From Streptomyces regalis (GTDB lineage: Bacteria > Actinomycetota > Actinomycetes > Streptomycetales > Streptomycetaceae): a stretch of 64,000 bases of DNA. Location of the stretch: assembly GCF_001509475.1 (NCBI RefSeq), contig NZ_LLZG01000265.1, positions 1-64,000 of the forward strand, read 5' to 3'. Positions within the stretch are counted from its first letter, which is position 1, and the number at the start of each line of letters is the position of its first letter. Positions 52,711 to 62,343 of the stretch are shown in pieces. The notes beneath the pieces are model-generated. The model did not search any database and was not told where the DNA came from. It saw only the letters and a list, made by a program, of their open reading frames with translations. Made by a program: the position numbers and the translations under genes.

Positions 52711-54156
52711 ATGACCACCTTCGTGGACCGCGTCGAACTGCATGTCGCCGCGGGTAACGGAGGCCACGGCTGTGCCTCCGTCCACCGTGAGAAGTTCAAG
52801 CCGCTCGGCGGGCCCGACGGCGGCAACGGCGGGCGCGGTGGGGACGTGATCCTCACCGTCGACCAGTCGGTCACCACGCTGCTCGACTACCACCACTCCC
52901 CGCACCGCAAGGCCACCAACGGCAAGCCGGGCGAGGGCGGCAACCGGTCGGGGAAGGACGGGCAGGACCTGGTCCTTCCCGTGCCGGACGGCACCGTCGT
53001 CCTCGACAAGGCCGGCAATGTCCTCGCCGACCTGGTCGGGCACGGCACGTCGTACGTCGCCGCGCAGGGCGGCCGGGGCGGGCTCGGCAACGCCGCGCTG
53101 GCGTCGGCGCGGCGCAAGGCGCCGGGGTTCGCGTTGCTCGGTGAGCCGGGGGATCTGCAGGACATCGTCCTGGAGCTCAAGACGGTCGCCGACGTGGCGC
53201 TGGTCGGGTACCCGAGCGCCGGCAAGTCCTCGCTGATCTCCGTGCTGAGCGCCGCCAAGCCGAAGATCGCGGACTACCCCTTCACGACCCTCGTGCCCAA
53301 CCTCGGTGTGGTGACCGCCGGTTCGACCGTGTACACCATCGCCGACGTCCCGGGGCTCATCCCGGGCGCCAGCCAGGGCAAGGGCCTGGGCCTGGAGTTC
53401 CTGCGGCACGTCGAGCGGTGCAGTGTGCTCGTGCACGTCCTGGACACCGCGACGCTGGAGTCCGACCGCGACCCCGTCTCCGACCTGGACATCATCGAGG
53501 CGGAGCTGCGGGAGTACGGCGGGCTGGACAACCGGCCGCGGATCGTCGTCCTGAACAAGATCGACGTACCGGACGGCAAGGACCTCGCCGAGATGGTGCG
53601 GCCGGATCTTCAGGCCCGTGGGTACCGGGTCTTCGAGGCGTCCGCCGTCGCGCACATCGGGCTGAAGGAGCTGTCGTTCGCGCTGGCCGACCTGGTCGGC
53701 AAGGCGCGGGCCGCGAAGCCGAAGGAAGAGGCGACGCGGATCGTGATCCGGCCCAAGGCCGTCGACGACGCGGGCTTCACCGTGACGCGCGAGGAGGCCG
53801 GCGGCGAGCTGCTGTTCCGGGTGCGCGGCGAGAAGCCCGAGCGCTGGGTGCGGCAGACCGACTTCAGCAACGACGAGGCGGTCGGCTACCTCGCCGACCG
53901 GCTCAACCGGCTCGGGGTCGAGGAGGAGCTGATGAAGGCGGGGGCCCGCTCCGGTGATGGCGTCGCCATCGGGCCCGAGGAGAACGCCGTCGTCTTCGAC
54001 TGGGAGCCGACGCTGGTGGCGGGGGCGGAGATGCTGGGTCGCCGGGGTGAGGACCACCGGTTCGAGGCGCCGCGGCCCGCCGCGCAGCGCAGGCGGGACA
54101 AGCAGGCCGAACGGGACGACGCGGAGCAGGAGTTCGACGACTTCGAGCCGTTCTAG
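52711..54156 (+). CDS. obg: Obg/CgtA GTPase
   Basis: This 481-residue ribosome-associated GTPase is linked in Streptomyces to the start of aerial growth and sporulation. The Gly-rich OBG fold (about 1-158, [15 protein letters not shown]), the G domain ([24 protein letters not shown]) and a C-terminal OCT domain are in order. The tail is acidic ([11 protein letters not shown]). ATG 52711 has GGAG ten bases upstream. It belongs to the conserved rplU-rpmA-obg group. Confidence 0.97.
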   Translation: MTTFVDRVELHVAAGNGGHGCASVHREKFKPLGGPDGGNGGRGGDVILTVDQSVTTLLDYHHSPHRKATNGKPGEGGNRSGKDGQDLVLPVPDGTVVLDKAGNVLADLVGHGTSYVAAQGGRGGLGNAALASARRKAPGFALLGEPGDLQDIVLELKTVADVALVGYPSAGKSSLISVLSAAKPKIADYPFTTLVPNLGVVTAGSTVYTIADVPGLIPGASQGKGLGLEFLRHVERCSVLVHVLDTATLESDRDPVSDLDIIEAELREYGGLDNRPRIVVLNKIDVPDGKDLAEMVRPDLQARGYRVFEASAVAHIGLKELSFALADLVGKARAAKPKEEATRIVIRPKAVDDAGFTVTREEAGGELLFRVRGEKPERWVRQTDFSNDEAVGYLADRLNRLGVEEELMKAGARSGDGVAIGPEENAVVFDWEPTLVAGAEMLGRRGEDHRFEAPRPAAQRRRDKQAERDDAEQEFDDFEPF

Positions 54157-54307
54157 AGCGTCCTTCGCGAAGGCGCGTTAACGGCGGGGAAAGCCGGGGC
54201 GTACGGCAGGGCAACCTACCGTCGACCCGGTGAGTCGTACTGGGCGGTGCGGACGGGGATCTTGGGCCTCTCCGCCGTCAACTGCCCGTGCGACAACCGG
54301 AGTAGAC

Positions 54308-55855
54308 GTGCCCTTGCCTGCCTCGCACAGAACACGGCGCGCCGATGGGGGTCCCCTCGCTCGAGCGAAGTCGAGCGTGGGGGCGATCGCGGTCGCCCTG
54401 CTCTCCGCCGTCTGCGGTGCTCTGCCCGCGGCCCAGGCCCAGGCCCAGGAGCAGGAGCAGGAGCAGGAGCAGCCGCAGTCGGGCGCGGCGGCGGGTGTGC
54501 GGCAGGACTTCAACGGCGACGGCTACGACGATCTCGCCACGGGCTCCCCGTTCGCCACGGTCGGCGGGAAGAAGGCGGCCGGTTACGCCGCCGTCGTGTA
54601 CGGCTCGGCGCACGGGCTGGACCTCGCGAGCAAGAAGGTCATCACGCAGGCGTCATCGGGGATTCCCGGTACGCCCGAGGCGGACGACCGCTTCGGCGGC
54701 CCGCTCATCACCGGCGACCTGGACGGCGACGGCTACACCGACCTGGTGGTGCCCGCGACCGGCGAGGAATGGACCTGGGGCGGCCAGACGCGTACGGGCA
54801 GTCAGACCGTGCTGTGGGGTTCCGCCGCGGGCCTGACCGGCGGAACGATCCTGCAACCGGAGCGCGCCTTCGCCTCCCACTACAGCATTCCGGGCGACTA
54901 CGACGGCGACGGCCACACCGACCTCGCCCTGCCCGGGGGCGTGCGGTTCGGCCCCTTCACCCGGGAGGGCCTGCCCGCCCGGACCCAGGCCGGCTCCGTC
55001 CACGCATACGACGACTCGCTGCTGGACATGGCGGCCGGGGACGTCGACGGTGACGGCCTCACCGATCTCGTCTCGCTGACCATGCCGGCCGACTGGGAGC
55101 CGGGCGACCAGAGCTCGGGCCACAGCCTCAACTACCTCCACGCCACGCGGAACGGCTTCGAACCGCTCACCGTGCTGCGGGACGGCCAGGGCCACAAGAT
55201 CGAGGGCGGCGAGGACATCGAACTCGGCGACGTGAACGGCGACGGCCGTGACGACCTCGTCTTCGGTCGGCCCCGCCCGGCCAACAGCAACGAGGAGCCG
55301 AGCGACCCGAGCCAGTACGGCTCCCGGATCGGCGTCGTCCTGGGCACCGCGCAGGGCCTGCCGTCCGGGGATCCGCGCATGATCCACCAGGACACTCCCG
55401 GTGTACCGGGCGTCGGCGAGGCGGGCGACCTCTTCGGCGCGTCCGTCGAGGTGGGCGACGTGAACGGCGACGGCTACGCCGACATCGTGGCCGGCAACCC
55501 CTACGAGGACTTCGCCGGAGTGGACGACGCGGGCACGGTCGCCGTGATCCCGGGCGGGGCGTCCGGCCCGACCGGCGCCGGTTCGAAGGTGTTCAGCCAG
55601 AACACGACCGGTGTCCCCGGCACCGCCGAGCGCCGTGACTACTTCAGCGAGGCCGTCACCCTGCTCGACGCCGACGGCGACGGGCGTGCCGACCTCGTCG
55701 TCGGCGCCCCCGGCGAGAACACGAACGCCGGCTCGGTGTGGGCGTTCCGCTCCACCGCCTTTGGGGTCACCGCCACGGGATCGCTCGCCTTCGGTGCCAA
55801 GGCCCTCGGCACGACCCCGGACGGTGCCCGACTGGGGGCCGAGTTCCCGCACTGA
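54308..55855 (+). CDS. Secreted FG-GAP/VCBS repeat protein A
   Basis: The 515-residue exported protein is a predicted beta-propeller. The signal peptide (SSVGAIAVALLSAVCGALPA) is followed by a QAQEQEQEQEQ stretch and then about seven repeats with the calcium-binding pattern DxNGDGxxD (DFNGDGYDDLATG, DVNGDGRDDL, DVNGDGYADI, DADGDGRADL). GTG 54308 has GGAG five bases upstream; a start at 54230 is open. The coding region of the signal peptide contains a dispersed Streptomyces palindrome (54344-54386). It is a paralogue of the next gene. Surface adhesion or binding is possible; no enzyme motif is seen. Confidence 0.85.
   Translation: MPLPASHRTRRADGGPLARAKSSVGAIAVALLSAVCGALPAAQAQAQEQEQEQEQPQSGAAAGVRQDFNGDGYDDLATGSPFATVGGKKAAGYAAVVYGSAHGLDLASKKVITQASSGIPGTPEADDRFGGPLITGDLDGDGYTDLVVPATGEEWTWGGQTRTGSQTVLWGSAAGLTGGTILQPERAFASHYSIPGDYDGDGHTDLALPGGVRFGPFTREGLPARTQAGSVHAYDDSLLDMAAGDVDGDGLTDLVSLTMPADWEPGDQSSGHSLNYLHATRNGFEPLTVLRDGQGHKIEGGEDIELGDVNGDGRDDLVFGRPRPANSNEEPSDPSQYGSRIGVVLGTAQGLPSGDPRMIHQDTPGVPGVGEAGDLFGASVEVGDVNGDGYADIVAGNPYEDFAGVDDAGTVAVIPGGASGPTGAGSKVFSQNTTGVPGTAERRDYFSEAVTLLDADGDGRADLVVGAPGENTNAGSVWAFRSTAFGVTATGSLAFGAKALGTTPDGARLGAEFPH
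54344..54386. repeat. Dispersed palindrome within a signal-peptide coding region
   Basis: GATGGGGGTCCCCTCGCTCG, then AGCGAAGTCGAGCGTGGGGG forms an imperfect inverted repeat around CGAAG. Sequences like it are common between Streptomyces genes as I know them. Here it is read in frame as DGGPLARAKSSVGA. Confidence 0.6.
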
Positions 55856-55856
55856 C

Positions 55857-55943
55857 ACCGCGAGCGGCTCCTTCTCGTCCGGCGCGACCACCATGGGCCT
55901 GCCCGCGACCGACGCCAACTTCGGGGCCGCACTGGCCGACTGA
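55857..55943 (+). pseudogene. Relic of an FG-GAP protein C-terminus
   Basis: Directly after the stop of FG-GAP protein A, and in another frame, 29 codons read TASGSFSSGATTMGLPATDAN, loosely, then FGAALAD and stop. They align with the ends of both intact paralogues (ATGSLAFGAKALGTTP... and ATGSFTFGAGTLGTVA...). Codon bias is still host-like. It is best explained as the tail of another copy left after deletion between tandem genes. Confidence 0.65.
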
Positions 55944-55987
55944 CATCCCCCCACGGACATCCCCCCACGAAACGACAGGAGACCACC

Positions 55988-57469
55988 ATGAACAGGCGCA
56001 GGACAACGTGGCGTACGGGCCTCGCCGTCGTCCTTGCGGTGACCGGGGTCGCCGCCCTGCCCGCCGCCCAGGCGGCCGGGGAGACCCCGTCGGTCACCAT
56101 GAAGCTCCAGGACGACTTCAACGGCGACGGCTACTCGGACGTCGCGATCGCGGCGCCCGAGGCGACCGTCGACGGTAAGACCAAGGCCGGGTACGTCGCC
56201 GTGCTGTACGGGTCGGCGAACGGGCTCCAGACCTCGTCCAAGCAGGTCATCAGCCAGAACACGACCGGCGTCACCGACTCCGCCGAGAGCGGCGACCTGT
56301 TCGGCAGCGCGGTGAGCAGCGCCGATCTCGACCAGGACGGGTACGCGGACCTGATCGTCGGCGTCACCGGCGAGGACTCGGTCGAAGGGGGCGCCGAGAC
56401 CGGACTCGTGCAGGTCGTCTGGGGTGGCGCGAACGGGCTGTCGGGCGGGGCGCCGCTGGCGTACGGGCACCACACCTACGACCGGCTCAGCGCCCGCGGC
56501 GAGCTCACGGTCGGTGACGTGAACGGCGACGGGGCGACGGACCTGGTCGTCGTGGAGAGCCTCACCCGACTGCGGGTCGTCAAGGGCCCCTTCGGGCGGG
56601 ACGGTGCCACGAACGGCGGGGAACAGACCGTCCGTGACGACTCCGACCCCCGCTTCCTCGACCTGGCAACCGGTGACGTGAACGGCGACGGCATCGACGA
56701 CGTCGTCGGAACCATGCACGACGGCGACGAGGGCGACGCCCGCCGCATCACCTACTGGCAGGGCACGCCGGACGGGCTCGGGGAGAAGACCGTGCTCCTC
56801 GACAGCAGGGGTTGGCGAGTACAGGGCGGCGAGTCCCTCGACCTCGGCGACGTGAACGGGGACGGCTACGACGACATCGTGGTCGGCCGCTACGACGGCG
56901 CCGACAGCGACGTGTCGACCCCGATCCCCAAGGGCGGCCGGGTCGCCTTCGTGCCGGGCTCCGCGAACGGGCCGGTGGGTACCGAGGCGATGTACGTGAA
57001 CCAGGACAGTGCCGGTGTTCCGGGCGCCGCCGAGCAGTACGACCGCTTCGGCGCGGACGTGTCCGTCGCGGACGTCAACGGCGACGGCTACGAAGACGTC
57101 GCGGCCGGCGTGCCCTTCGAGGACTTCAACGGGCTGACCAACGCAGGCGGCGTCGTCGTCCTGCGCGGCAGCGCCGCCGGTCTGACCGGCACCGGCGCCA
57201 CCGGGTTCAACCAGGACACCATCGGCGTGCCGGGCGCAGCGGAGAGCTACGACGTCTTCGGCGCCGCCACCCACCTCGTCGACGCCAACCACGACGGCCG
57301 CGCCGAACTCGTCGTCGGTGCACCGGGGGAGAACACGAACGCCGGGTCGGTGTGGGTGTTCAAGTCCACGTCGTCCGGGGTCACCGCGACCGGCTCCTTC
57401 ACGTTCGGCGCCGGGACCCTCGGCACGGTCGCCGCGAACGCGAAGCTCGGGTCGAGCTTCAACTACTGA
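55988..57469 (+). CDS. Secreted FG-GAP/VCBS repeat protein B
   Basis: This 493-residue paralogue of the preceding protein has a signal peptide (MNRRRTTWRTGLAVVLAVTG, cleavage near AQAAG). The DxNGDG repeats are DFNGDGYSDVAIA, DVNGDGATDL, DVNGDGIDDV, DVNGDGYDDIVVG and DANHDGRAEL. It folds as a calcium-binding propeller like the integrin-alpha headpiece. ACGACAGGAGACCACC before ATG is a strong ribosome-binding site. A T-rich terminator follows. Substrate or partner unknown. Confidence 0.88.
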   Translation: MNRRRTTWRTGLAVVLAVTGVAALPAAQAAGETPSVTMKLQDDFNGDGYSDVAIAAPEATVDGKTKAGYVAVLYGSANGLQTSSKQVISQNTTGVTDSAESGDLFGSAVSSADLDQDGYADLIVGVTGEDSVEGGAETGLVQVVWGGANGLSGGAPLAYGHHTYDRLSARGELTVGDVNGDGATDLVVVESLTRLRVVKGPFGRDGATNGGEQTVRDDSDPRFLDLATGDVNGDGIDDVVGTMHDGDEGDARRITYWQGTPDGLGEKTVLLDSRGWRVQGGESLDLGDVNGDGYDDIVVGRYDGADSDVSTPIPKGGRVAFVPGSANGPVGTEAMYVNQDSAGVPGAAEQYDRFGADVSVADVNGDGYEDVAAGVPFEDFNGLTNAGGVVVLRGSAAGLTGTGATGFNQDTIGVPGAAESYDVFGAATHLVDANHDGRAELVVGAPGENTNAGSVWVFKSTSSGVTATGSFTFGAGTLGTVAANAKLGSSFNY

Positions 57470-57491
57470 TCAGTTACTGATCAGACATCAG

Positions 57492-57535
57492 ACCCGTTGT
57501 GGCAAGGGCACGTTCCCGTGCCGCAACGGGTTTTC
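57492..57535 (+). terminator. Terminator after FG-GAP protein B
   Basis: ACCCGTTG-T-GGCA (57492-57504) pairs with TGCC-G-CAACGGGT (57519-57531), followed by TTTTCTGTTG, one of the few classical intrinsic terminators in the window. Confidence 0.85.
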
Positions 57536-57647
57536 TGTTGTCTCCCTGTTTGTCATGCACGCGAAGTATGCCGTTCAACGGGTGGTCCGCCCAGAAGCGT
57601 GAGCATCCGAAGTGTCCAAGAGGCCCGCGAGACAGGGGAGTTCGTCG

Positions 57648-59207
57648 ATGACCGGTGTTATCGGATCCGTATCGCCCGACCGACGTCGCTTTCTGACCGC
57701 CGGAGCCGCCGTGCTCGGCGCCGCGGCCTCCGCCCAGCTGTGGCTGCCGACCGCCGCCCGGGCCGCCGAAACGCCGCTGCCCGACGGCGTGTTCAGCCTC
57801 GGCGTGGCCTCCGGTGACCCGCTGCCCGACGGCATCGTGCTGTGGACGAGGCTCGCCCCGGACCCGCTGAACGGCGGCGGGATGCCCGACGCCACCGTCT
57901 CGGTCGAGTGGGAGATCTCGGAGGACGAGCGGTTCAGAAAGCCGGTGCGCCGCGGCGTCGCCCAGGCCCGGCCCGAGCTGGGGCACAGCGTGCACGTAGA
58001 TGTACGGAAGCTGCGCCCGGGCCGTACGTACTGGTACCGCTTCCGTGCCGGCGGCCGGCTCTCGCCCATCGGCCGCACCCGCACCGCGCCCCACCCGTAC
58101 AGCTCCGGCGGCCATCTGCGCATGGCGCTGGCCTCCTGCCAGAACTGGCAGCACGGCTACTTCACGCCGTACGCCGACATGCTGGCCCAGGCCCCCGACT
58201 TCGTCCTGTTCGTCGGCGACTACATCTACGAGTCCAGGCCGTCGGCAACGGCCCTGCGCAAGCACGAGGGCACCGACGAGCCGTACACCCTGGTCCAGTA
58301 CCGCAACCGGTACGCCCAGTACCGCACCGACCCGGACCTCGCCGCGATGCACGCGAACGCGCCCTGGGTGGTCACCTTCGACGACCACGAGGTCGACAAC
58401 GACTTCGCCGGCGAGATACCGCAGGACCCGGGCAAGCAGCCGCACGACGCCTTCGTGGCCCGCCTCACCGCGGCCTACCAGGCCTTCTACGAGCACATGC
58501 CGGTCCGGGCGAGCGCCATCCCGAACGGCCCGCACATCCAGATGTACCGCCGCCTGGAGTTCGGCCGCCTGGCCCGGCTCAGTGTGCTGGACACCCGGCA
58601 GTACCGCAGCGACCAGGCCACCAGCCAGGAAGGCGCCCAGGACCCCTCGCTCACCATGCTCGGCGCCGAGCAGAAGCAGTGGCTGCTCGACGGACTGCAC
58701 CACTCGCCGGCCCGCTGGAACCTGATCGGCTCGCAGATCATGATGGCCGAGACCGATCTCCAGGTCGGCGAGGGCAAGCTCTGGTACTACGACGCCTGGG
58801 ACGGCTACCAGGCCGAACGCAACGCCCTGATGCAGGAGCTGAAGCAGGTCCGCAACCCGGTCGTCTTCACCGGCGACCGCCACCTCACGATGATCAGCGA
58901 CCTCAAGGAGGACTACGCCGACCCGGACTCCGACGTCGTCGGCGCCGAGTTCGTGGGGACGTCCATCTCCGCCAACGGCGACCAGGACCAGGCCGCCTTC
59001 CACCGGGAGTGGGACCCGCGCCTGCCGGACAACCCGCACTGGAAGCTGCTCGACGCCCACCGCGGCTACCACCTCTTCGACATCCGCCGCGACGGCATCG
59101 ACGCGCAGGTGAGGATCGTGGACACGGTGCGCCAGCAGACGGCCACCCCCAGCACGCTGGCGCAGCTGCGGGTCGAGGCGGGGCGGCCGGGCGTCGAGGT
59201 CGTGTAA
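57648..59207 (+). CDS. phoD: PhoD-type alkaline phosphatase, Tat-exported
   Basis: This 519-residue secreted phosphodiesterase/phosphomonoesterase has a twin-arginine signal (SPDRRRFLTAGAAVLG). An N-terminal beta domain with GVASGDPLPDGIVLWTRL is followed by the metallophosphatase core with SCQNWQ, GDYIYE, TFDDHEVDND and FTGDRH. PhoD enzymes use Fe and Ca and can release phosphate from teichoic acids, which fits the neighbouring wall-polymer genes. ATG 57648 has GGGGAG upstream; GTG 57612 is open. I did not see a PHO box. A terminator follows. Confidence 0.92.
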   Translation: MTGVIGSVSPDRRRFLTAGAAVLGAAASAQLWLPTAARAAETPLPDGVFSLGVASGDPLPDGIVLWTRLAPDPLNGGGMPDATVSVEWEISEDERFRKPVRRGVAQARPELGHSVHVDVRKLRPGRTYWYRFRAGGRLSPIGRTRTAPHPYSSGGHLRMALASCQNWQHGYFTPYADMLAQAPDFVLFVGDYIYESRPSATALRKHEGTDEPYTLVQYRNRYAQYRTDPDLAAMHANAPWVVTFDDHEVDNDFAGEIPQDPGKQPHDAFVARLTAAYQAFYEHMPVRASAIPNGPHIQMYRRLEFGRLARLSVLDTRQYRSDQATSQEGAQDPSLTMLGAEQKQWLLDGLHHSPARWNLIGSQIMMAETDLQVGEGKLWYYDAWDGYQAERNALMQELKQVRNPVVFTGDRHLTMISDLKEDYADPDSDVVGAEFVGTSISANGDQDQAAFHREWDPRLPDNPHWKLLDAHRGYHLFDIRRDGIDAQVRIVDTVRQQTATPSTLAQLRVEAGRPGVEVV

Positions 59208-59259
59208 CTCCTGTCACTCCGGCAACTCCTGCAACTGCCGCAACTCCCGTAACGCTGGG

Positions 59260-59296
59260 AGTGGGACCTGGGACTCATCCGTGTCCCAGGTCACTC
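59260..59296 (+). terminator. Terminator after phoD
   Basis: AGTGGGACCTGGGAC (59260-59274) pairs with GTCCCAGGTCACT (59283-59295) around TCATCCGT. Between it and the stop is a degenerate tandem repeat of AACTCCNGC (59208-59253). Confidence 0.75.
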
Positions 59297-59336
59297 TCAG
59301 CACAGTCTCAGGAAGTGCTCTTACTGTCCTCTGACC

Positions 59337-60545
59337 ATGGAGACGGACTGTACGAGAGACGAACTCCCGGCCAACGGCAGCATGATCACCCCGCTGCCCA
59401 CCGGGACCCGCCTGCTGCACATCGGCCCGCACAAGACGGGCACCACCGCGATCCAGGGCGCGCTGTTCGCGGCGAAGGACGAGATGGCCCGGCACGGCGT
59501 CGAGTGGCCGGCCACCACCCGGCACCCCATGGAAGCGGTCCTCGCCGCCTGCGCCCGCACCGGAATGATGGGGGACACCCCGCCCACCGAGCGGCACTGG
59601 GGACGGCTGCTGGAGCAGGTGCGCGCCACCGGCCGGCGCACCTCGGTGATCAGCAGCGAGTTCTTCGCCGACGCGCCCGACGACGACACCGTGGCACGGA
59701 TTGTCGAGCAGCTCGGCGGCGACCGTGTGCACATCCTGGTCACGCTGCGCCCGCTGGCGCGGATCATGCCCTCGCAGTGGCAGCAGTACGTGCAGAACGG
59801 CCTGCGCATGGGCTACGAGGACTGGCTGGAGCACATGCTCAGGAAGCCGCCGTACGACAGGCCCAACCCCAGCTTCTGGCATCGGCACCGGCATGACCGG
59901 CTGGTCGAGCGCTGGGCCCGCGTGGTCGGCCCGGAGCGGGTCACCGTCGTCGTGGTCGACGACCGGGACCGGGAGGGCCTGATGCGCACCTTCGAGGCGC
60001 TGCTCGGACTGCCGGCGCATCTTCTGCGGCCCGTTCCGGACGCGGCGAATCGTTCGCTCACCCTGGCCGAGACCGAAATGCTGCGGAATCTTAATAAGGA
60101 ATTCCGTGCCAATGAACTGCCCGAGGAGCTCTATTCACAGCTCGTTCGGAACGGCGCCGTGATGCATATGAAGAACACGTGCACTCCCGGTCCCGGTGAC
60201 GTGAAGATCTGCACTCCGCAGTGGGCCGTCGAGGCCGCCGCCGGGATCGGTGCGGAGATGGCGGAGAGTATCGGGAGAACGGGGGTGCGGATCCTCGGCG
60301 ACATGCGCCTTTTGTCCGCCGTGCAGCTGTCCGCCGTGCAGAAGCCCGCGACCCGAACCGACATGGAGCCGCGCATCGCCCCCGAGGTCGCGGCTCAGGC
60401 GCTGTACGGAGCCCTCGCCGCCGCGGCCGCCGCGCCCGTACGGCACACCGCGGCCGCCAAGTCGCGTACTGTCCACCAGACGTCGTCGACGGAGCTTGTG
60501 CGGGTACTCGGCCATCGCTGCCTCAAGCGGCTACGGCTTCGGTGA
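59337..60545 (+). CDS. Sulfotransferase-like protein
   Basis: The 402-residue cytoplasmic protein has a nucleotide-binding loop HIGPHKTGTTAIQ (residues about 28-40) that matches the 5'-phosphosulfate loop of PAPS-dependent sulfotransferases. SSEFFADAP and the later LVTLRPLARIMPSQW, with conserved Arg and Ser, resemble the 3'-phosphate-binding segment. The C-terminal 80 residues are Ala/Arg-rich and unlike the family. ATG 59337 lacks a clear ribosome-binding site. Its position before the alditol-phosphate genes suggests modification of a wall or surface polymer. Confidence 0.7.
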   Translation: METDCTRDELPANGSMITPLPTGTRLLHIGPHKTGTTAIQGALFAAKDEMARHGVEWPATTRHPMEAVLAACARTGMMGDTPPTERHWGRLLEQVRATGRRTSVISSEFFADAPDDDTVARIVEQLGGDRVHILVTLRPLARIMPSQWQQYVQNGLRMGYEDWLEHMLRKPPYDRPNPSFWHRHRHDRLVERWARVVGPERVTVVVVDDRDREGLMRTFEALLGLPAHLLRPVPDAANRSLTLAETEMLRNLNKEFRANELPEELYSQLVRNGAVMHMKNTCTPGPGDVKICTPQWAVEAAAGIGAEMAESIGRTGVRILGDMRLLSAVQLSAVQKPATRTDMEPRIAPEVAAQALYGALAAAAAAPVRHTAAAKSRTVHQTSSTELVRVLGHRCLKRLRLR

Positions 60546-60610
60546 ACCTGTGCGGTTACTCACAGCAATTCCCCAGGACGTCCGGAGGGGTGCCCGACAA
60601 TGACCATGCG

Positions 60611-60666
60611 TGCAAGGTGAATGACAGGTTGCGCGCACATATGCAGGCGGGGGCGCTCACCTTGCA
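60611..60666 (+). promoter_or_regulatory. Hairpin in the leader of the IspD-SDR gene
   Basis: A perfect 10-bp inverted repeat, TGCAAGGTGA (60611-60620) with TCACCTTGCA (60657-60666), lies in the 181-base gap upstream of the next gene. It may be a terminator for the sulfotransferase gene or a leader structure. I see no gene in the gap. Confidence 0.4.
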
Positions 60667-60726
60667 CTGCGGTAACCCCAAGTGGGACCATTTCGAAGTT
60701 CCCAGTCGCCACAAGGTAGGTCACCT

Positions 60727-62226
60727 GTGTCCCAGCACATAGCCAAGCCCCGTACCACCGCAGTGATCCTGGCCGGTGGCACCGGTCAGCGGGTGGGTCT
60801 GTCGATCCCCAAGCAGCTGCTGAAGATCGCCGGCAAGGCAGTCATCGAGCACACGCTGACCACCTTCGAGAAGGCCGACTCGATCGACGACATCATCGTG
60901 CTGATGGCCCCGGGCTACGTCCCCGACATCGAAAAGATCGTCGCCAAGGCCGGGTTCACGAAGGTCAAGAAGATCATCGAGGGCGGCTCGACCCGGAACG
61001 AGACGACCGAGCGCGCCATCGACGCCCTCGGCGAGGGCCTGGCCGAGGGCGAGGACCTCAACGTCCTCTTCCACGACGCCGTCCGCCCCCTGCTGTCACA
61101 GCGCGTGATCGACGACTGCGTGGTGGCGCTGGAGCGCTTCCAGGCCGTCGACGTCGCCATCCCGTCCGCGGACACCATCATCGTGACCCGCACGCACGGT
61201 GAGGACGGCGAGTTCATCACCGAGATCCCGGACCGCTCCCGGCTGCGCCGCGGCCAGACGCCGCAGGCGTTCAAGCTGTCCACGATCAAGCGGGCCTACG
61301 AGGTCGCCGCCGGTGACCCCAACTTCCAGGCCACGGACGACTGCTCCGTCGTGCTCAAATACCTGCCGGACGTGCCGATCCACGTCGTCGCGGGTGACGA
61401 GTACAACATGAAGGTCACCCAGCCCGTCGACGTCTTCATCGCCGACAAGCTCTTCCAGCTGGCCTCCACCGCCGCCCCCGAGCAGGTCAGCGAGGAGGCC
61501 TACCGCCAGCTGCTCACCGGCAAGACCATCGTCGTCTTCGGCGGCTCCTACGGCATCGGCAAGGACATCGCCGAACTCGCCGAGTCCTACGGCTCCAAGG
61601 TGTACGCGCTCGGCCGCTCCACCACCGGCACCCACGTGGAGAACCCGGAGGAGGTCGACGACGCGCTGTCCAAGGCGTACGCCGAGACCGGGCGCATCGA
61701 CTACGTCGTCAACACCGCCGGTGTGCTGCGCATCGGCAAGCTCGCCGAGACCGACAACGCCACCATCGAGGAGGCGCTGAAGGTCAACTACCTCGCCCCG
61801 GTGCAGATCGCGCGCTCCTCGTACAAGTACCTGTCCGAGACCAAGGGCCAGTTGCTGCTGTACACCTCCAGCAGCTACACCCGCGGTCGCGCCGAGTACA
61901 GCCTCTACTCCTCGACCAAGGCCGCCATGGTGAACCTCACCCAGGCCCTGTCCGACGAGTGGGCCGGCGACGGCATCCGCGTCAACTGCATCAACCCGGA
62001 GCGCACCGCGACCCCGATGCGCACCAAGGCCTTCGGGCAGGAGCCCGCGGGCAGCCTGCTCTCCTCCGAGGCCGTGGCCCGCACCTCGCTCGACGTGCTG
62101 CTGTCCGAGCTGACCGGCCATGTCATCGACGTCCGCCAGCAGGACCCGACGGCGCCCGCCGGAAAGGCGTCCGGCTTCGAGCAGGCGCTGGCCAGTGTTC
62201 TGGACCGCCAGGACGGCGTGGCATAA
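60727..62226 (+). CDS. IspD-like cytidylyltransferase fused to a short-chain dehydrogenase
   Basis: This is a 499-residue bifunctional protein. The N-terminal nucleotidyltransferase (about 10-235) has LAGGTGQRVGLSIPKQ, HDAVRPLLS and TPQAFK. The C-terminal SDR (about 262-490) has FGGSYGIGKDIAE and YSLYSSTK (YxxxK). Such fusions correspond to TarI/TarJ-like or Bcs1-like enzymes that make CDP-ribitol or another CDP-alditol for wall teichoic acid or capsule. MEP-pathway IspD is less likely because of the fused reductase and the TagF-like neighbour. GTG 60727 follows AAGGTAGG. Confidence 0.85.
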   Translation: MSQHIAKPRTTAVILAGGTGQRVGLSIPKQLLKIAGKAVIEHTLTTFEKADSIDDIIVLMAPGYVPDIEKIVAKAGFTKVKKIIEGGSTRNETTERAIDALGEGLAEGEDLNVLFHDAVRPLLSQRVIDDCVVALERFQAVDVAIPSADTIIVTRTHGEDGEFITEIPDRSRLRRGQTPQAFKLSTIKRAYEVAAGDPNFQATDDCSVVLKYLPDVPIHVVAGDEYNMKVTQPVDVFIADKLFQLASTAAPEQVSEEAYRQLLTGKTIVVFGGSYGIGKDIAELAESYGSKVYALGRSTTGTHVENPEEVDDALSKAYAETGRIDYVVNTAGVLRIGKLAETDNATIEEALKVNYLAPVQIARSSYKYLSETKGQLLLYTSSSYTRGRAEYSLYSSTKAAMVNLTQALSDEWAGDGIRVNCINPERTATPMRTKAFGQEPAGSLLSSEAVARTSLDVLLSELTGHVIDVRQQDPTAPAGKASGFEQALASVLDRQDGVA

Positions 62227-62252
62227 TCAACAGTCAATAGCCTTATGGAATT

Positions 62253-62297
62253 CAGGCCTCTGCGATTCTTCGTTCACGAAGAATTCACAGGGGCCTG
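62253..62297 (+). terminator. Long A/T-cored hairpin between wall-polymer genes
   Basis: An inner stem GATTCTTCG (62264-62272) with CGAAGAATT (62277-62285) around TTCA is extended by CAGGCC-TCTG with CAG-GGGCCTG (62253-62297). It occupies most of the 117-base gap before the TagF-like gene and may attenuate read-through. Confidence 0.65.
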
Positions 62298-62343
62298 AGT
62301 CCTTAGCCCCTCAGACCGGCCCCTCTCCCTGAGCAGGTTCTCC

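Noticed and set aside
59208..59253. Degenerate AACTCCNGC tandem repeat after phoD taken as a regulatory array
   Set aside because: Units are too short and irregular, and lie between a stop codon and a terminator; replication slippage is enough to explain them.
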